In this document: in pieces, positions 22,305 through 35,192 of the stretch | Layout of the letters: each line of letters opens with the position of its first letter | Position numbering within the stretch: the stretch's first letter is position 1 | NCBI GenBank assembly: GCA_946800325.1 | Contig: OX326959.1 | Span: 6,096,501 to 6,160,500, forward strand | Direction: 5' to 3' | DNA from: Luzula sylvatica | Taxonomy: Eukaryota; Streptophyta; Magnoliopsida; Poales; Juncaceae | Length of the DNA stretch: 64,000 nucleotides | The notes under the pieces: generated by a model | What the model was told of the DNA's origin: nothing | Database searches by the model: none | The model's input: only the letters and a program-made list of their open reading frames with translations | Program-made: the position numbers and the translations under genes

Positions 22305-23436
22305 TAACACACATTTAGAGACATTGGGGGAGGCCATATATAACGTTTTTTTGAAATGATTAGATACACACCAAAGTAGAAAATTAGCAAAAACATAAAG
22401 TGAACCTAAAAAATAAATGAAGCAACCGTTGCTATATTTCTTTAGTGTTGAAAAATAAACAAAACAATAATAAAAGAAAGAGAATTGAGAGAGAGAATTT
22501 TTTTTATTCAAATGGATCATCTACGTAGTACATAGCATGTTCTATATTTATAGGGAATGAAAATCCCTAAACAATACATTAATTACATTTAATCATATTA
22601 AATAAGAATATCAAAACCTATGTGCATGTGCATGGATATTCATACTCTTATTAATATTAATATTCATAACATTTATGAGTTATTTGACTTTACATCCACG
22701 TATTTGTATTAAAATTAAGATTTACATTTTAATACACTTATTAATATTAAGATTTACATTTTGGAAATAAAAATAGTGTTGCTATGTGTTTATAAGTTTT
22801 GGAAGTTATTGTATCTTTTAATAGATAAAATGTTTTGTTTTTATTTCTACTATATATTTTGCCAAATTTAATAATAGAGTTGATTGAACATAAACACAAA
22901 TATCACCTACTTAATATTGATTCTTACAATTATAGTTTTTTTAAAATACATAATAATATCTAAAATTTGATAATATAAATATGTATTTGTTTGGACAAAT
23001 ATTCTTGAAGACGCATTGTTTGGACTTCTTAAACTCTAAATAAATGGTTAAGGTTATAATTTGTTAATAAACAAATTTTCGTCATGTTTGTTTGATCAGG
23101 CGCAAATTTGTGTCTCAAAATTTTCTTATCAAATATTCTCGAAAACAAATTATTTGGACTATCAAAAAGTTCAAATAAAAATTAGATTATAAGTCCACGT
23201 GCATTTGATAATGAGTGGAATTTCTAACCAAGACGAGGGAGAAGAGAAAAGAACCAAATATTTGGTACCATAATGATAGGTTTATAAAATTACAATAATC
23301 ATAAAAAATCGTACTACAAACATTTGATTGAAATACAATAAGAGCCGAAAATATATAAGAAAAATCACACTATATCAACCATATAAATAAAAGTGTAATA
23401 CTCTAATAATCCTTCAAGGTATCAACTAAAGCAAAT

Positions 23437-26400
23437 TCACTTGGAGAGGTACTTTATGACGCCGGGGATGTGAATTGTGTAAAAATATTTGTCCCAATCT
23501 ATCGATTTTGGATCGAAATCGAACATTTTTGCTTCGATTTGGTCTTCTTTTGATACTTTTTGCCTCAGTGTTTGCAAGTTCATGTCATCGAAGCTTAAGC
23601 GCAACAACAACAACAACAAAAAAAAAAGAGAAAAAAAAGACAATATAATAAGTATCAATATCTGAACCTTCTAAATATTGCCATAGTTAGAGAGGGGGAA
23701 GTCAGAGAAAAGCGTACCGGCCTTTAAAGAAACCATAAGGGGCATAGAGATCCACGAGATGGAGAGCGAACCGGTACATCCTGTTTAATTCACCGTACCG
23801 ATGCGAAAATAAGCCACACAATAGAATGTTTATCATATGCAATAACTGTACATACAAATATGAAGCCTTTTTTAAATTGAGAAACAAGTATAAATCCATT
23901 TGCTTCTTAGTTTTTCTTCCTCTTTGCTTTCATTTCTAATTTTCAGTTTCATAGATGAATATATACTAGCTTTTTCCCCGCGCAATTGCGCGGGAGCCCT
24001 CGAGTTTGTCATGATTATTCGCACATCCATGATTTGGTATATTTTTAACCCCCTAATTTTTTTTGGATATTGTAAAAAATCCTCTATCTTTTTTCTCGCG
24101 CAATTTTTTTTACCAAACTTTTATTTTAAAATACTCCTTATGGATGATATTAATTTTTTTTTTCCAAAATACCCTCCAAATCTCATATATAATAATTAAA
24201 AGTTATTTTTGTTATTTTTTATTAATTTTAAGAAAATTCATAAACACTTCTTAACATGTAGTGATTTAAAAAAATTTAAATTATTACATATTTTGTTTAT
24301 ATAATTTTAATATTCCATTCTTTATTCATAAAAAACTAACATTAAATAATAATAAATAAACATCTTGCAAATATAATCATAGAAAATATCTATTTAGACA
24401 TCTACTTTTTATTTTAGTTTTCCTTTTATGTATTTTTTAATAGTTTTATGATATTTTATTTTTAAATATTTGCAAGATGTTCTTTTAATAATATTGTTCA
24501 ACTTATTAAAATTAAAAAAGCATTTTTTTAAAATGAATACATATGTAAATTAATTGTTTTTTACAATATCTAAAAATTTAATAAGTCTTTTGAAAATTTT
24601 CCAAGTAAAGTGGTGATAGGGAGGCATAATAAGGTGGTGATGTGGAGGCATGAGATGAGAGGAATTATTAATAATGTAAAAAAGGACCGAAATTTAAATT
24701 AAAAAGGACCAAAATGTTAATAAAAAGTACCAAACTGTGAACTAAAACTGAAAAGGACCAAGATATAAATAAAAAGAACTATAATGTAAATTCAAAAATG
24801 TAAAAAATGACCGACATGCAAATAAAAGAGGATCAAGATGTAAATGAAGGACCAAAATGTAAGTTTCTAAACTTAAAAGGACAAAAATGTAAATAGAAAG
24901 GATCAAAATGTAATTTTTTCAACTAAAAAGGACCAAAATGTAAATAAATTTTTTTGAAAGAGGCCCCTGGACCAAAGTGTAATTTTTCAAAATTGAAAGG
25001 ACCAAATGTAAATAAAAAGGACCAAATGTAAATAAAAAAGGACCAAAATGTAAATTAAAAAAGACCAAAATGTAATTTTTCAAATAAAAAGGACTAAAAT
25101 GTAAATAAAAAAGACCAAAATATAAAAAATAGTTTTTGTTACAAAGAGGCCCCTGATGACGTGGAGGGCTAAGAAGAGGAGAATTTCCCTAAAATTATAA
25201 TTATCTATAATAGGAGGTGAAGAGAAATACTTGTAAATAACAATTTACTAGTTTATAGAAAAATATTTGAAACAAGGATTTTAAAAGCCCCCTTCAATTT
25301 TTTCTAAAAATAAAATAAAATAAACATAAGAATAAATAAAAGATAGAAAGAGAGACCTCTAAAGGCAATTTGTAGCAGAGAGTCAGGTACACCTTAAAAC
25401 TCCACATCGAATTGAAGACATTAATTTTTCTAAAGGGCATGATCTTGCCATCTTTTCCTGTATGAGGATTATTTTTGTAATAACGGTACCCAATCTGTTC
25501 AAATGTAGAAAATGGTACGGGATTTCTGAGAGATGAACTAATGTGGTAGATAATCTCCACGTCCTCCTCAGAATGCATTACCATTGCAACAATCGTTGCA
25601 TTCACCACCATGTCTCCTGGTATCTACATTTTCAAATTGGGTTAATTATTATTAGAAGATATATCATGGAAAGTTATCATTGAAAATTTTATCAAAAAAA
25701 ATTGAGAATTTTTTTTTCAAATTAATTCGCAATAAAATGTGAAGTAGTAATAATAATTACCAAATTTCTCTCAAAAAAATAATAATTACCAAATCCATGA
25801 TTTCCTTAATATCCGCGACATAGCATGAGAGAGTCCCATCCAAATATCCTAGTATAAAGCTATCTATTGTCCTGGAAATTAATTTCACATGCTAATTTAT
25901 ATATGGAAAATGTTGTACATACTAATTGGATGTTCAATAATAAAAAAATAAATTAAGATGTCAAATCATGTATATATGTGTTAATTTTTAAAATATTAAA
26001 TAATGTCCACGTTATCAAGATTTTTTAGGAAGAATACTAAAAAATGTACATCACTATATATATATATATGCAATTTGGATTAAATTGAATAAAGGTCCTT
26101 ACAAATTTGATAATTTACATAAAATGTTTACCGGGTTCCTTCCGTCCAGCCAGGAAAGGGATCTTTTAGCAAACTTGTAATGATTGTAGGCCTTATGATT
26201 ACAAGTGGTATGTCTCCTCTCATCTCACCTAAAATCATTTCTCCCATTGCTTTCGTGAATACATATGTGTTTGGCCACCCAAAATGTCTTGCCCTTAATT
26301 TCATCAAAAAGAAAAAAAAAATATATATAACTATCATCCTATACATTACATCTTACATATTTAGAGTCAAAATCATTTAATAAAATTAATTATAACCTTT

Positions 26401-29400
26401 TTATGCCTAGTTCTTTCATGGCGGTTCTCTCGGCCTTTTTAGTATTTGTAAGTGAATTAGATTCGTCTGAATGGACCGATCTCTTTGCTTCTTCGGCCAA
26501 TCGAAACTCTGACTCGATATCTAAGTTTGAGCATCCATGTAATGTCGAACCCATTTTAAATGGTTTTTCTTGTATCAGTCCTTCTTGCAGCCCAGCTACA
26601 TATGCTGTTTAAATATAATAACATTACTTAAAATTTATATTTTATACCACGAATCATGGCTATTAGATGTTTTTATTTTTTATATTAATGCCGATATGAC
26701 TCATATCCATAACTTCCTTGACATATGATTTTATTGTATTATGCACTCGTCTAACCGGGCTATGAGACTGGCTATATTTCAAATTTTTACATCAATGATT
26801 TTTTAGCTCAAGTGATTGAGTGCATGACATTATAAGTTAGGTTTTAATCGTCTCCGACACGGAGGAGGGATAAAAATAGTCTTCAATCGAAGTAAATTTA
26901 TATTTACATGGATAATTAAGTATAATTATTTTTTGTATATACATACCAGTGGAAACATGAAGAAGCATCTTCAAATGAACACATTTTTTTGCAAACTGTA
27001 GTATATGCTTAGCTCCCAAAGTATTCACATTTAGTGAAACATCATATCTACAATGAAGAAATCATATATTAATGTATGTTAATTGGGGATGATGTTCTTT
27101 GTCGTCTATGGTAAATATTTGTACATAAAATTAATTGTTAATTAATTAACCTTTCGTAGAAGTTGGTCGTTGCAGCACTATTGACAATAATGTCAACTTC
27201 ATTGTACAAGTTTTCAATTTTAGAGCACTCAATTCCCAAATTTTCAAAAATGACATCTCCGGCAATCGGGTAAATCTTTTCTTTCATGAAATTGTGAAAA
27301 TTCGCTCCCTGTTTCTCTTGCAAAATCTTGAAAATTTCTTTATTTATCACCTGAAATGAGTTGCAAACTTTTAATTTACTTACAGAGACCTTAATTAGCT
27401 CTAATGTATATAATATTAATTTCTCTCTATTTTCTCAACAACAACAAATATTGAAGAAATGAGACCAGCGATAAAGGAAAAAATCAATAAATCTTGCATG
27501 TGTAGCCCACCTAGCTGTTACTTGTACACTTTGTTTCACATGGTTTGTAGAATGTGGCATTAAATTTAATGTGATCAACACAAATATCCTCAAATATCTA
27601 CTCAATACTAGGAATAACTAGTGAGGATCTCGCTCCGCTTCGACCGACTTAAATTTAATTTGAAATTAAAATTATTTTGATTGAATTAGATAATTATATA
27701 TATATTTTAAAGTGGACAATGATTAAAAATTGGACAATATAATTTTTGTAAGAATGTATATCACATTTCGAGAGTTAGAATCGCATATATAAAATTGATT
27801 GCAAGGGCAAAAATATTTTTTAGATTTTAGAAGAAATTATTTTCATTAATTAGATTGCATAAAAATATAGTTTGATATTTTGTAGTGTTTAATTATAATT
27901 TTGACTCTATAAATTTCTATTTATTCCCTTCCAAAATAAAAGAATATATTTTTCACATTTAGGTTTTAATTATAATTTTAACTATTTTCATTTAATTTTA
28001 TTGGACAATAACCCTTTTTTCAAATCATATATGAAATTATTTTCATTAATAATATTGTGAAAAAATATAGTTCGATATTTTTTACGATTTGATTATAATT
28101 TTGACTAATTTAGTTTCTATTTATTTCCATGGAACCATAAAAAATATTTCTCAAATTATAGAAAAAAATATTTTGATTAATAATATTGCGCAAAAATATA
28201 GTTTCATATTTCTTATAATTATATTTTACTATTTTATTTTCTATTTATTTTCATGGACCAAAAAAAGTAGTTTTCAAATTATAAGACAAATGCTTTTGAT
28301 TAATAAGATTTTGAAAAAAAAATTTATTAATAAGATTGTGAAAAAATATAGTTCGATTTATTTTAGGATTTCATTATATTTTTTACTAATTTAGTTTCTA
28401 TTTATTTATTTTCATGGGATCATAAAAAATATTTCTCAAACTATAGAAAAATATTATTTTGATTAATAATATAGTTTGATATTTCTTATAATTATGTTTT
28501 TCTCTTTATTTTGTATTTATTTTCATGGACAAAAAAAAATAGTTTTCAAATAATAAAACAAATGTTTTGATTAATAATATTTTTAAAAAAATATATATTG
28601 TGTACATGTTGGAGTCATGAATCAATAAACTATTATATAACAAATGTTGATCAAGACATGTGTTTGTTGGAGTTCTGAATCATTTCTTAATTTAATTCAC
28701 ATGAACCATTCAAAAATTTAGATGTTGTCACCCGGGTTCTTCAACATCGCGAGCTAGAGCTCTTACCATCCGCGCTATGCATTCTCTTGTGTTTTATTTT
28801 TATTTTTAACGTATATATAAAATGAGGATAGGCTAAAAAAAGAATGCTATTTGAGGGAATCGAACTCGCGACCTCTTATATACAACTCGACATTACAACC
28901 AGTGGACCACAAAGTAACATGTGTTTTATCATTTCTTTTAATGTATAAGTATATTTAGACCACGTGTCAAATTGAAAGTAAAATGCTCCCGTCCGGATTC
29001 GAACCGTGGTGGGCAGAACCAATGTCAGAGTATATAACCGACTGAGCTAGAGAAATTTTTTGTTCACTGTATAACTTTAATTTATTTATCCTATTCGGAC
29101 ACGTGTCAATGTTTGGCCAACATCTCGTAAAAGAAAAAGATGCTGACTCTGGGTTTCGAACCCGCGTCTACAGCACATCGAGCATGTGCAGTTGCCATCT
29201 GCGCTATTCTCAACTTGCGTTCAAAGTTGTAATGTACAGGTTTTATTTACTACTATGTCATGAAAAGAAAAAGATGTAGTGGCAGGGTTTCGAACTCGCG
29301 ACTCCTGCACAATGAGCGAGTGTTATTACCAACTGCGCTATCATCAACTTGTGTTTAAACTTCTAATTGGGTCATGTTATTTACAAAGGACACGTGTCAA

Positions 29401-32400
29401 CATTTGGCTTATCTCATTAAACTTTAATATATAGTATTAATAATTAGTTTAGGAGTTCCAACACTTTTATTGCGCATTTAAGGCTAGGTATATATAATAT
29501 ACCAATAGGAGTATTTGTCATTAACTAATAAATACATTTGAAACATTTGAAACATTAATTGACAAATACATTTGAAATATTTATATTTAGTCAAAAAAAT
29601 TATTTTGGACCACTGAGCCTTCTCCAATTACACTAAAAAAAATATTTGAAGCTATAACTTAAATACTCATTAATTGATAATTGTTCGAAATATTCTTGAA
29701 AAATAGTGTATCATAAGGAGAAGAGTATATGATAGAAATCCGCGTATGTACAATGAGTAGTGATGTAAGTCCTCTAGTGCCCTCTCCAACAATCATTGAT
29801 GAGATGACATGATTTTTAAAATTCTATTTTACATCTTCATTTATGGTTTGACAACATAATTTATGATTTAACTATGTTCGTTTATAGTTTAACATTTCAT
29901 TAAAATATCAAATCATAATTTAACGTGTTAAAAATTAAGGTGTTAAATTATGTTCACGTCATTAAGAATTGTGAGGAAGAATAGTAAATGATGTCCAACA
30001 TTTATGATTTTGATGAAAGGTGGGGGCAAAGTAAAAAAAATCCCAACTGTGAAAGCATTAATCAGTTGGAGAGGCTGGCATCATGGCCGGTAGATCTAGT
30101 AGTACTTGCATTAATACAACTTTTTTAGGCTGTAATTAATTTTTAATCGTTAATATTCACTTTTGTTTTGCTTATTTGGACTTAAGTATATATTGGCACA
30201 CGAAAGTTCCATAACAGTACCTTGTTTTGGATCTGTTCATCACATCTAGCCAGAAATGAATAACTACTATGTATGTATGTATGTATGTATGTATAAACCC
30301 TACAATTTTAAAATTCTTTATGAATTCGTTTATCATGTTATGTTATGTTATGTTATGTTATGTATGTATGTATGTATGTATATATTTTGTCTTTGCCACC
30401 TAGCTAATCTCTTTAATCAAGACAGATCTATGTAGGAGTATGTAGGAGTCATAATTTAACGTGTTAAAAATTAAGGTGTTAAATTATGTTCACGTCATTA
30501 AGAATTGTGAGGAAGAATAGTAAATGATGTCCAACATTTATGATTTTGATGAAAGGTGGGGGCAAAGTAAAAAAAATCCCAACTGTGAAAGCATTAATCA
30601 GTTGGAGAGGCTGGCATCATGGCCGGTAGATCTAGTAGTACTTGCATTAATACAACTTTTTTAGGCTGTAATTAATTTTTAATCGTTAATATTCACTTTT
30701 GTTTTGCTTATTTGGACTTAAGTATATATTGGCACACGAAAGTTCCATAACAGTACCTTGTTTTGGATCTGTTCATCACATCTAGCCAAAAATGAATAAC
30801 TACTATGTATGTATGTATGTATGTATGTATAAACCCTACAATTTTAAAATTCTTTATGAATTCGTTTATCATGTTATGTTATGTTATGTTATGTATGTAT
30901 GTATGTATATATTTTGTCTTTGCCACCTAGCTAATCTCTTTAATCAAGACAGATCTATGTAGGAGTATGTAGGAGTCAGGAAACATCTATGTAGGAGTCA
31001 GGAAACAGGAACAACCCACATATGTAGGCCACCTAGAAAGAAGTCGTGAGCCCGAAATTATTGAAGACCGTTATTTATTTATTTTTGAACGCCACCCAAC
31101 AATCAATCATTTTTTGTTAATGGTAACTGTATATTTTTTAAATGACGTCGATGTGACTCGAACTAACAATTTCTCTAACATATAATTTTATTGTGTCAGT
31201 CACTCAACCAATTGAATTATGGAATCATTGACATTATTGAAAAACCCTTACATATGTATCTTATATATTGTATGTTGTGGTGTGTTTTAAGATAGTAAAT
31301 AATGGTTTTGAATTCGTTAAAGAGAATTCTTCATTTGTAACTCGAGTTTGCGTCCATGTGAGTCTTAATTGGAGATTACCAAATTTATTTGCTGGAAAGT
31401 GCTCTCTCTTTTCATATCGTCACGTTTATTCTCCACAAAATAGTCAATCAATGGAAGGAAAAATCAACAACAACAAAAAAAAATTTCGTTCTGATTTTTG
31501 GAAAATTAACAAATCACTATGTCTAGATGCCCTTCCCTTTTCTCCTTAATCAACATATTAGTGAGTAAGTTGTACCAGTTTTGATTGATCGCAATTCAAG
31601 CCCTAATTGTTTAAGTTATTTTGGACAATCAATAGAACTTTTTGAACATATTTTATTTTGGACAATCAATAGAACATTTTGGACATAATTTCTTGGATGA
31701 ATTAATTTTTTGCTCTTACTTGATTACTTCCTCTCTATTTTCCAACTTCACAAATAAAATCACTTTCTCTTCTTTTTAACGAGTTGTTACATATTTGCGA
31801 GGTTCAGAAGGTTAATTGGAATTTATCAATTGTTCATAGGTTATGTTTTTTTATTGAATATTGTTTGAGAGGTATGATCAAGTTGTTTTTTTTAATTGTA
31901 ATTCAAGGTTTTGAATATTTAAGAAATTGCTTAATTTATGTCAATTTTTTTGAAAGATCTATCACTGCCTCCAATACATAGATAAGGAAATTAATTAATG
32001 ACGGGAGGTTAACGAATACGGTTAGTACCTCAGATTCAACACGCTGTTTCGCGGACTCATTGTCCTCGGCTCTGACAAGAAGAATGATCTTCTTCACTTG
32101 CGGCTCAACTCTTAATATTTTCTCCATCAAAACTGGCAAAATATATATCATCAACCCAAATTAAATTAGCTGACATACAAAAATGCAAAAGTATAATTAC
32201 AGGCATAATTCAAGCACTTCACAAATATTTGAGTCATTATATTGCCGTGATAATTTGGGTCAATTAATAGGCCATGTAAAATACTTTATTTTCAGATCCT
32301 ACTTCTAAAAAACCAAAAGGGTGAATCTATGGTAGAACATTTTGATCAATTCTTACACAAATTAATAAGGATATTTTGGATATTTTTCAATCTTCTAATT

Positions 32401-32730
32401 TAAATAATAATTAATACAATGCTCGAACAGGAAACGAATATGATTGAGAACATCTAATTAATTATAAATTTTTAAAATATCCTTTTCAAAAGATATAAAT
32501 TTTTAAAATATCCTTTTCAAAAGATTTTACCATAGAATCACCCCAAAACAAAAAGAACACCACAAAAAAACTATTTATAGGTACAACTTTTTCCTCGTAT
32601 AGTAATATAGTATAGAGATACATTATTTATCTACAAACATACTCTTGCCAAGAAAACCAGTAGATCCAGTGATGAGAATAGTTTTTCCTTTGAAATATCC
32701 TGCTATTTTACTCGTTCCTTCCATTTCCAT
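23437..32730 (-). CDS. Fatty acyl-CoA reductase, copy B (10 exons, 498 aa)
   Basis: Second FAR. Exons: 32643-32730, 32029-32132, 27151-27350, 26947-27047, 26397-26604, 26132-26293, 25790-25871, 25357-25623, 23718-23845, 23437-23593. Exon lengths equal those of copy A exactly. The protein starts [16 protein letters not shown] and keeps [14 protein letters not shown] (Y244/K248) and the FAR C-terminal domain ending KYLSK. Across exons 3-10 I see three amino-acid changes from copy A (E87K, N109I, I434L) plus one silent change. Exons 1 and 2 differ from copy A by roughly 9% and 6% of bases. Intron 2 is 4.68 kb and holds a Helitron-like block, five tRNA-like modules and a 536-bp tandem duplication, so correct splicing depends on a very long intron for this gene. 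Joining exons 1-2 to 3-10 across that intron is inferred from phase (exon 2 ends at phase 0, exon 3 starts at phase 0) and paralogy. Confidence 0.9.
23966..25215 (-). mobile_element. Non-autonomous Helitron in FAR-B intron 8
   Basis: Orthologous copy of the element in FAR-A intron 8, 1,250 bp, with a ~140-bp internal deletion near 24510. Its CTAG end is at 23966-23969. Confidence 0.75.
27830..28600. repeat. AT-rich tandem repeat, about 117-157-bp period
   Basis: The phrase TTTCTATTTATTTNCATGG recurs near 28112, 28237, 28394 and 28511, each followed by an AAAAATATTTCTCAAA-like or AGTTTTCAAAT-like stretch and ATTAATAATATTGNG. The plus-strand frame at 28089-28394 is Ile/Phe/Lys-rich repeat translation, not a gene. 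Confidence 0.6.
28724..28784 (-). repeat. tRNA-like module 1
   Basis: Minus strand reads CATAGCGCGGATGGTAAGAG (A-box-like), then CGATGTTGAAGAACCCGGG (degenerate B box). First of five in a row; too degraded to be a functional tRNA. Confidence 0.4.
28843..28915 (-). repeat. tRNA-like module 2
   Basis: Minus strand ends GGTCGCGAGTTCGATTCCC, a good B box, with GTGGTCCACTGGTTGTAA at the A-box position. Confidence 0.5.
28983..29053 (-). repeat. tRNA-like module 3
   Basis: Minus strand has CTAGCTCAGTCGGTTA (A box) and CACGGTTCGAATCCGG (B box) at tRNA spacing. The acceptor and T stems do not pair fully, so it is tRNA-derived rather than an active gene. Confidence 0.55.
29140..29212 (-). repeat. tRNA-like module 4
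   Basis: Minus strand has ATAGCGCAGATGGCAACTG (A box) and CGCGGGTTCGAAACCCAG (B box with a 3-bp GGG/CCC T-stem remnant), preceded by GACACGTGTCAA on the plus strand. Confidence 0.55.
29273..29345 (-). repeat. tRNA-like module 5
   Basis: Minus strand has ATAGCGCAGTTGGTAATAAC (A box) and GTCGCGAGTTCGAAACCC (B box). The flanking words AAAAGAAAAAGATG and ACACGTGTCAA are shared with module 4. Confidence 0.55.
29914..30977. repeat. Tandem duplication, 536-bp unit, FAR-B intron 2
   Basis: 29914-30449 repeats at 30450-30977 nearly identically (CATAATTTAACGTGTTAAAA start). Each unit carries (TATG)n and TGTTATGTTATG microsatellites, which differ slightly in number. A further short AGGAGTCAGGAAACA doubling follows at 30971-31010. 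Confidence 0.9.
32319..32543. mobile_element. 225-bp MITE in FAR-B intron 1
   Basis: Inverted ends GGGTGAATCTATGGTA and TACCATAGAATCACCC, flanked by CAAAA at 32314-32318 and 32544-32548. Inside, AAATTTTTAAAATATCCTTT is doubled. Copies A and C lack it in intron 1. Confidence 0.65.
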
Positions 32731-32803
32731 CTTTATTTTGATTGTGTGTGGGTGTGGGTGTGGGTGTGGGTCTGTTGACTGTTCTGATATAGGAATGAAG
32801 GTC

Positions 32804-32812
32804 ATTTATATA
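32804..32812 (-). promoter_or_regulatory. TATA box of FAR copy B
   Basis: Minus-strand TATATAAAT in the context CTCCACTATATAAATGACC, about 75-80 bp upstream of the ATG at 32730. A (GTGTGG)n-like tract (32743-32771) lies between it and the ATG. Confidence 0.55.
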
Positions 32813-32830
32813 GTGGAGGATTCATATGCT

Positions 32831-33365
32831 AAGGAGGTACGTAGGGTCAAGAACTTATAATTAGAGAGAAAAAATGGGTTCGAATGCGTCGGTAATTTTT
32901 TTGGTGGGGACCACTTCGGTACTTAAAGCTACTCACGGACTTACTGTAGTTGTATGTGTGTGTATGTTATGTCCTTATCAAATATTCTAGAATAGACTCA
33001 CCGGATTAAGAGCATTTAATGATTATGCATTTCATGTGTACTAGGTCAATAAAAACGCGACACGTCGCAGTTTGATTTTTTTCAATTTTAACCGTATTAG
33101 TTTAATTTTGATTGTATTGTGCATTCCAAACACATTCCGCAAAAAATATTAATTATTATTCAAAATATATAAATCTAATTAAAATAAAATATACAAAATG
33201 TTATTAATGTGAAAACTATATTTTAAGAAATGTATCGTACATATAAAAAATTATAACATTTATTGTATTTACAAATATATATGTAATGCATCCAAAATGT
33301 ATATGATACATCAAAAAATATATAACAAATACAGATATAGTATACATGTAAAATTATGTAACATG

Positions 33366-33447
<82 letters not shown>

Positions 33448-34001
33448 CATATTAAAAATGTATAAAACTTAAATGAGAGACAATGTGCAATTTGTAGTAC
33501 GCTGCACAAATGGGGCTTAAATTAGAAAAAGACAATCTGTCACATATCGTTCTCCTTTGATTGTGTGCAGTTGAAGTGCACATCCATGAAATGCACAACC
33601 ATTTACCTTCTCGAAAATACGCTATTCATACCATCCTAACTCTAAATAGAAATTGGCTTATCAGTCAAACATGCATTTTATATGGAGTAGATTTTTTCTT
33701 AAAAATGTATATTCACAAAATTGAGAAAAAAAAAATATGATAGACAAGAAAGGATCAGAGAAGTGCTGCCATAATTATAGGTTTATAAAATTACCAGAAT
33801 CATAAAAATCACAATATGTTTTTTCATAGAACTTGCAATAAAAAAAAATGTATATGAAAAATCACAGTATATCACCCTTATAAATAAAACCATAATTCTC
33901 TAATAATCCTTCACGCGAAAAGAATATATATTAATTAATATCGTAACAGAATGTCACATATAGATGCATTTTTTTACTTGATTGCATCAATTAAAGTAAA
34001 T
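32831..34001. other. FAR-B/FAR-C intergenic region
   Basis: Between the FAR-B promoter and the FAR-C stop: AT-rich sequence with a long (TA)n tract at about 33368-33442 and no gene or clear element. The minus-strand Tyr/Ile-repeat frame across the microsatellite is not a gene. Confidence 0.6.
33368..33442. repeat. (TA)n microsatellite
   Basis: About 37 TA units, the longest simple repeat in the window, downstream of FAR-C. Confidence 0.9.
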
Positions 34002-35140
34002 TCACTTGGAAAGATACTTTATGACGCCGGGAATGTGAATTTTGTAAAAATATTCGTTCCAATCTATTGATTTTGGGTCGAAATCGAACATTTTTGCTTC
34101 GATTTGGTCTTCTTTTGTTATTTTCTGCCTCAGCCTTTGCAAGTTCATGTCATCGAAGCTTAACCACAGAAGAAAATAAAAAAAGAAGATAATATAATAA
34201 GTATGAATATTTTAACCTTCTAATTTTTGCCATAATTAGGGAGGAGAAAGTCAGAGAAAAGCATACCGGCCTTTGAAGAAACCATAAGGGGCATAGAGAT
34301 CCACGAGATGGAGGGCAAACCGGTACTGCCTGCTTAATTCCCCATACCGATGCGAAAATAAGCCACATAATAGCAAGTTTACCATATGCAATAACTGTAT
34401 ATATAAATATGATATTTTTAATTAACAACAACTACAAATTCATTTGGTTCTTAATTTTTCTTCTTTTTGCTTTCCTTTTAAAATTTTGTTTCATAGAGGA
34501 AAATATATAAAAAGTGAAGAGAAATACTTGAAAGTAACTATTTATTTGGTTCTAGAAAAATATTTGAAACAAGGATTTTTAAATCCCTTTTCCAAATTTT
34601 CTTTAAAACGAATAAAATAAACATAAGAAAAATAAAAGATAGAAAGAGAGACCTCTAAAGGCAATTTGTAGCAAAGAGTCAAGTACAACTTAAAACTCCA
34701 CATTGAATTGAAGAAATAAATTTTTCTAAAGGGCATGACCTTGCCATCTTTTCCTGTATGAGGGTTCTCTTTGTAATAACGGTACCCACTCTGTTCAAAT
34801 GTAGAAAATGGTACCGGATTTCTCATGGAAGAACTAGTGTGGTAGATAATCTCCACGTCCTCCTCAGAATGCACCGCCATTGCGACCATCATTGCGTTCA
34901 CCACCATGTCTCCCGGTATCTATATATTCAAATAAGATAATTATTATCAATACCAATAAGAGATACGTCACCAAGGTTATCATTGCAAATTTTATCAAAT
35001 TAATGCACAATAAAATGTGAAGTAGTAATGATAATTACCACATCCATGATCTCATTAAGATCCACGAGGTAGCACCAGAGACTCCCTTCCAAATATCCTA
35101 GTATAAAACTATCTATCGTCCTACGAATTAATTTCACAGG

Positions 35141-35192
<52 letters not shown>

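Larger units (their letters stand above)
21565..27813. repeat. Segmental duplication block, right copy
   Basis: Right copy of the block at 1192-7617. Similarity stops at its left end at a deletion scar in the CACTA element, and at its right end inside a Helitron-like element that continues only here. Shared contents: a Helitron 3' end, a 125-bp foldback element, the intron 8 Helitron and FAR exons 10-3. Confidence 0.95.
27618..29454 (-). mobile_element. Helitron-like block in FAR-B intron 2
   Basis: Begins A|CTAG with a short GC-rich segment (GATCTCGCTCCGCTTCGACC) and may end at TTTAGGA near 29454, similar to the TATAATAGGA end of the intron 8 Helitron. The terminal hairpin is weak, so the class is uncertain. 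It holds a tandem AT-rich repeat (27830-28600) and five tRNA-like modules. Only its first 195 bp is present in FAR-A. Confidence 0.4.

Noticed and set aside
28724..29345. Functional tRNA genes
   Set aside because: Acceptor and T stems do not pair properly in the modules I folded by eye, and box sequences vary; kept as tRNA-like repeats.
33223..33450. Tyr/Ile-repeat open frame
   Set aside because: It is a translation of the (TA)n microsatellite.
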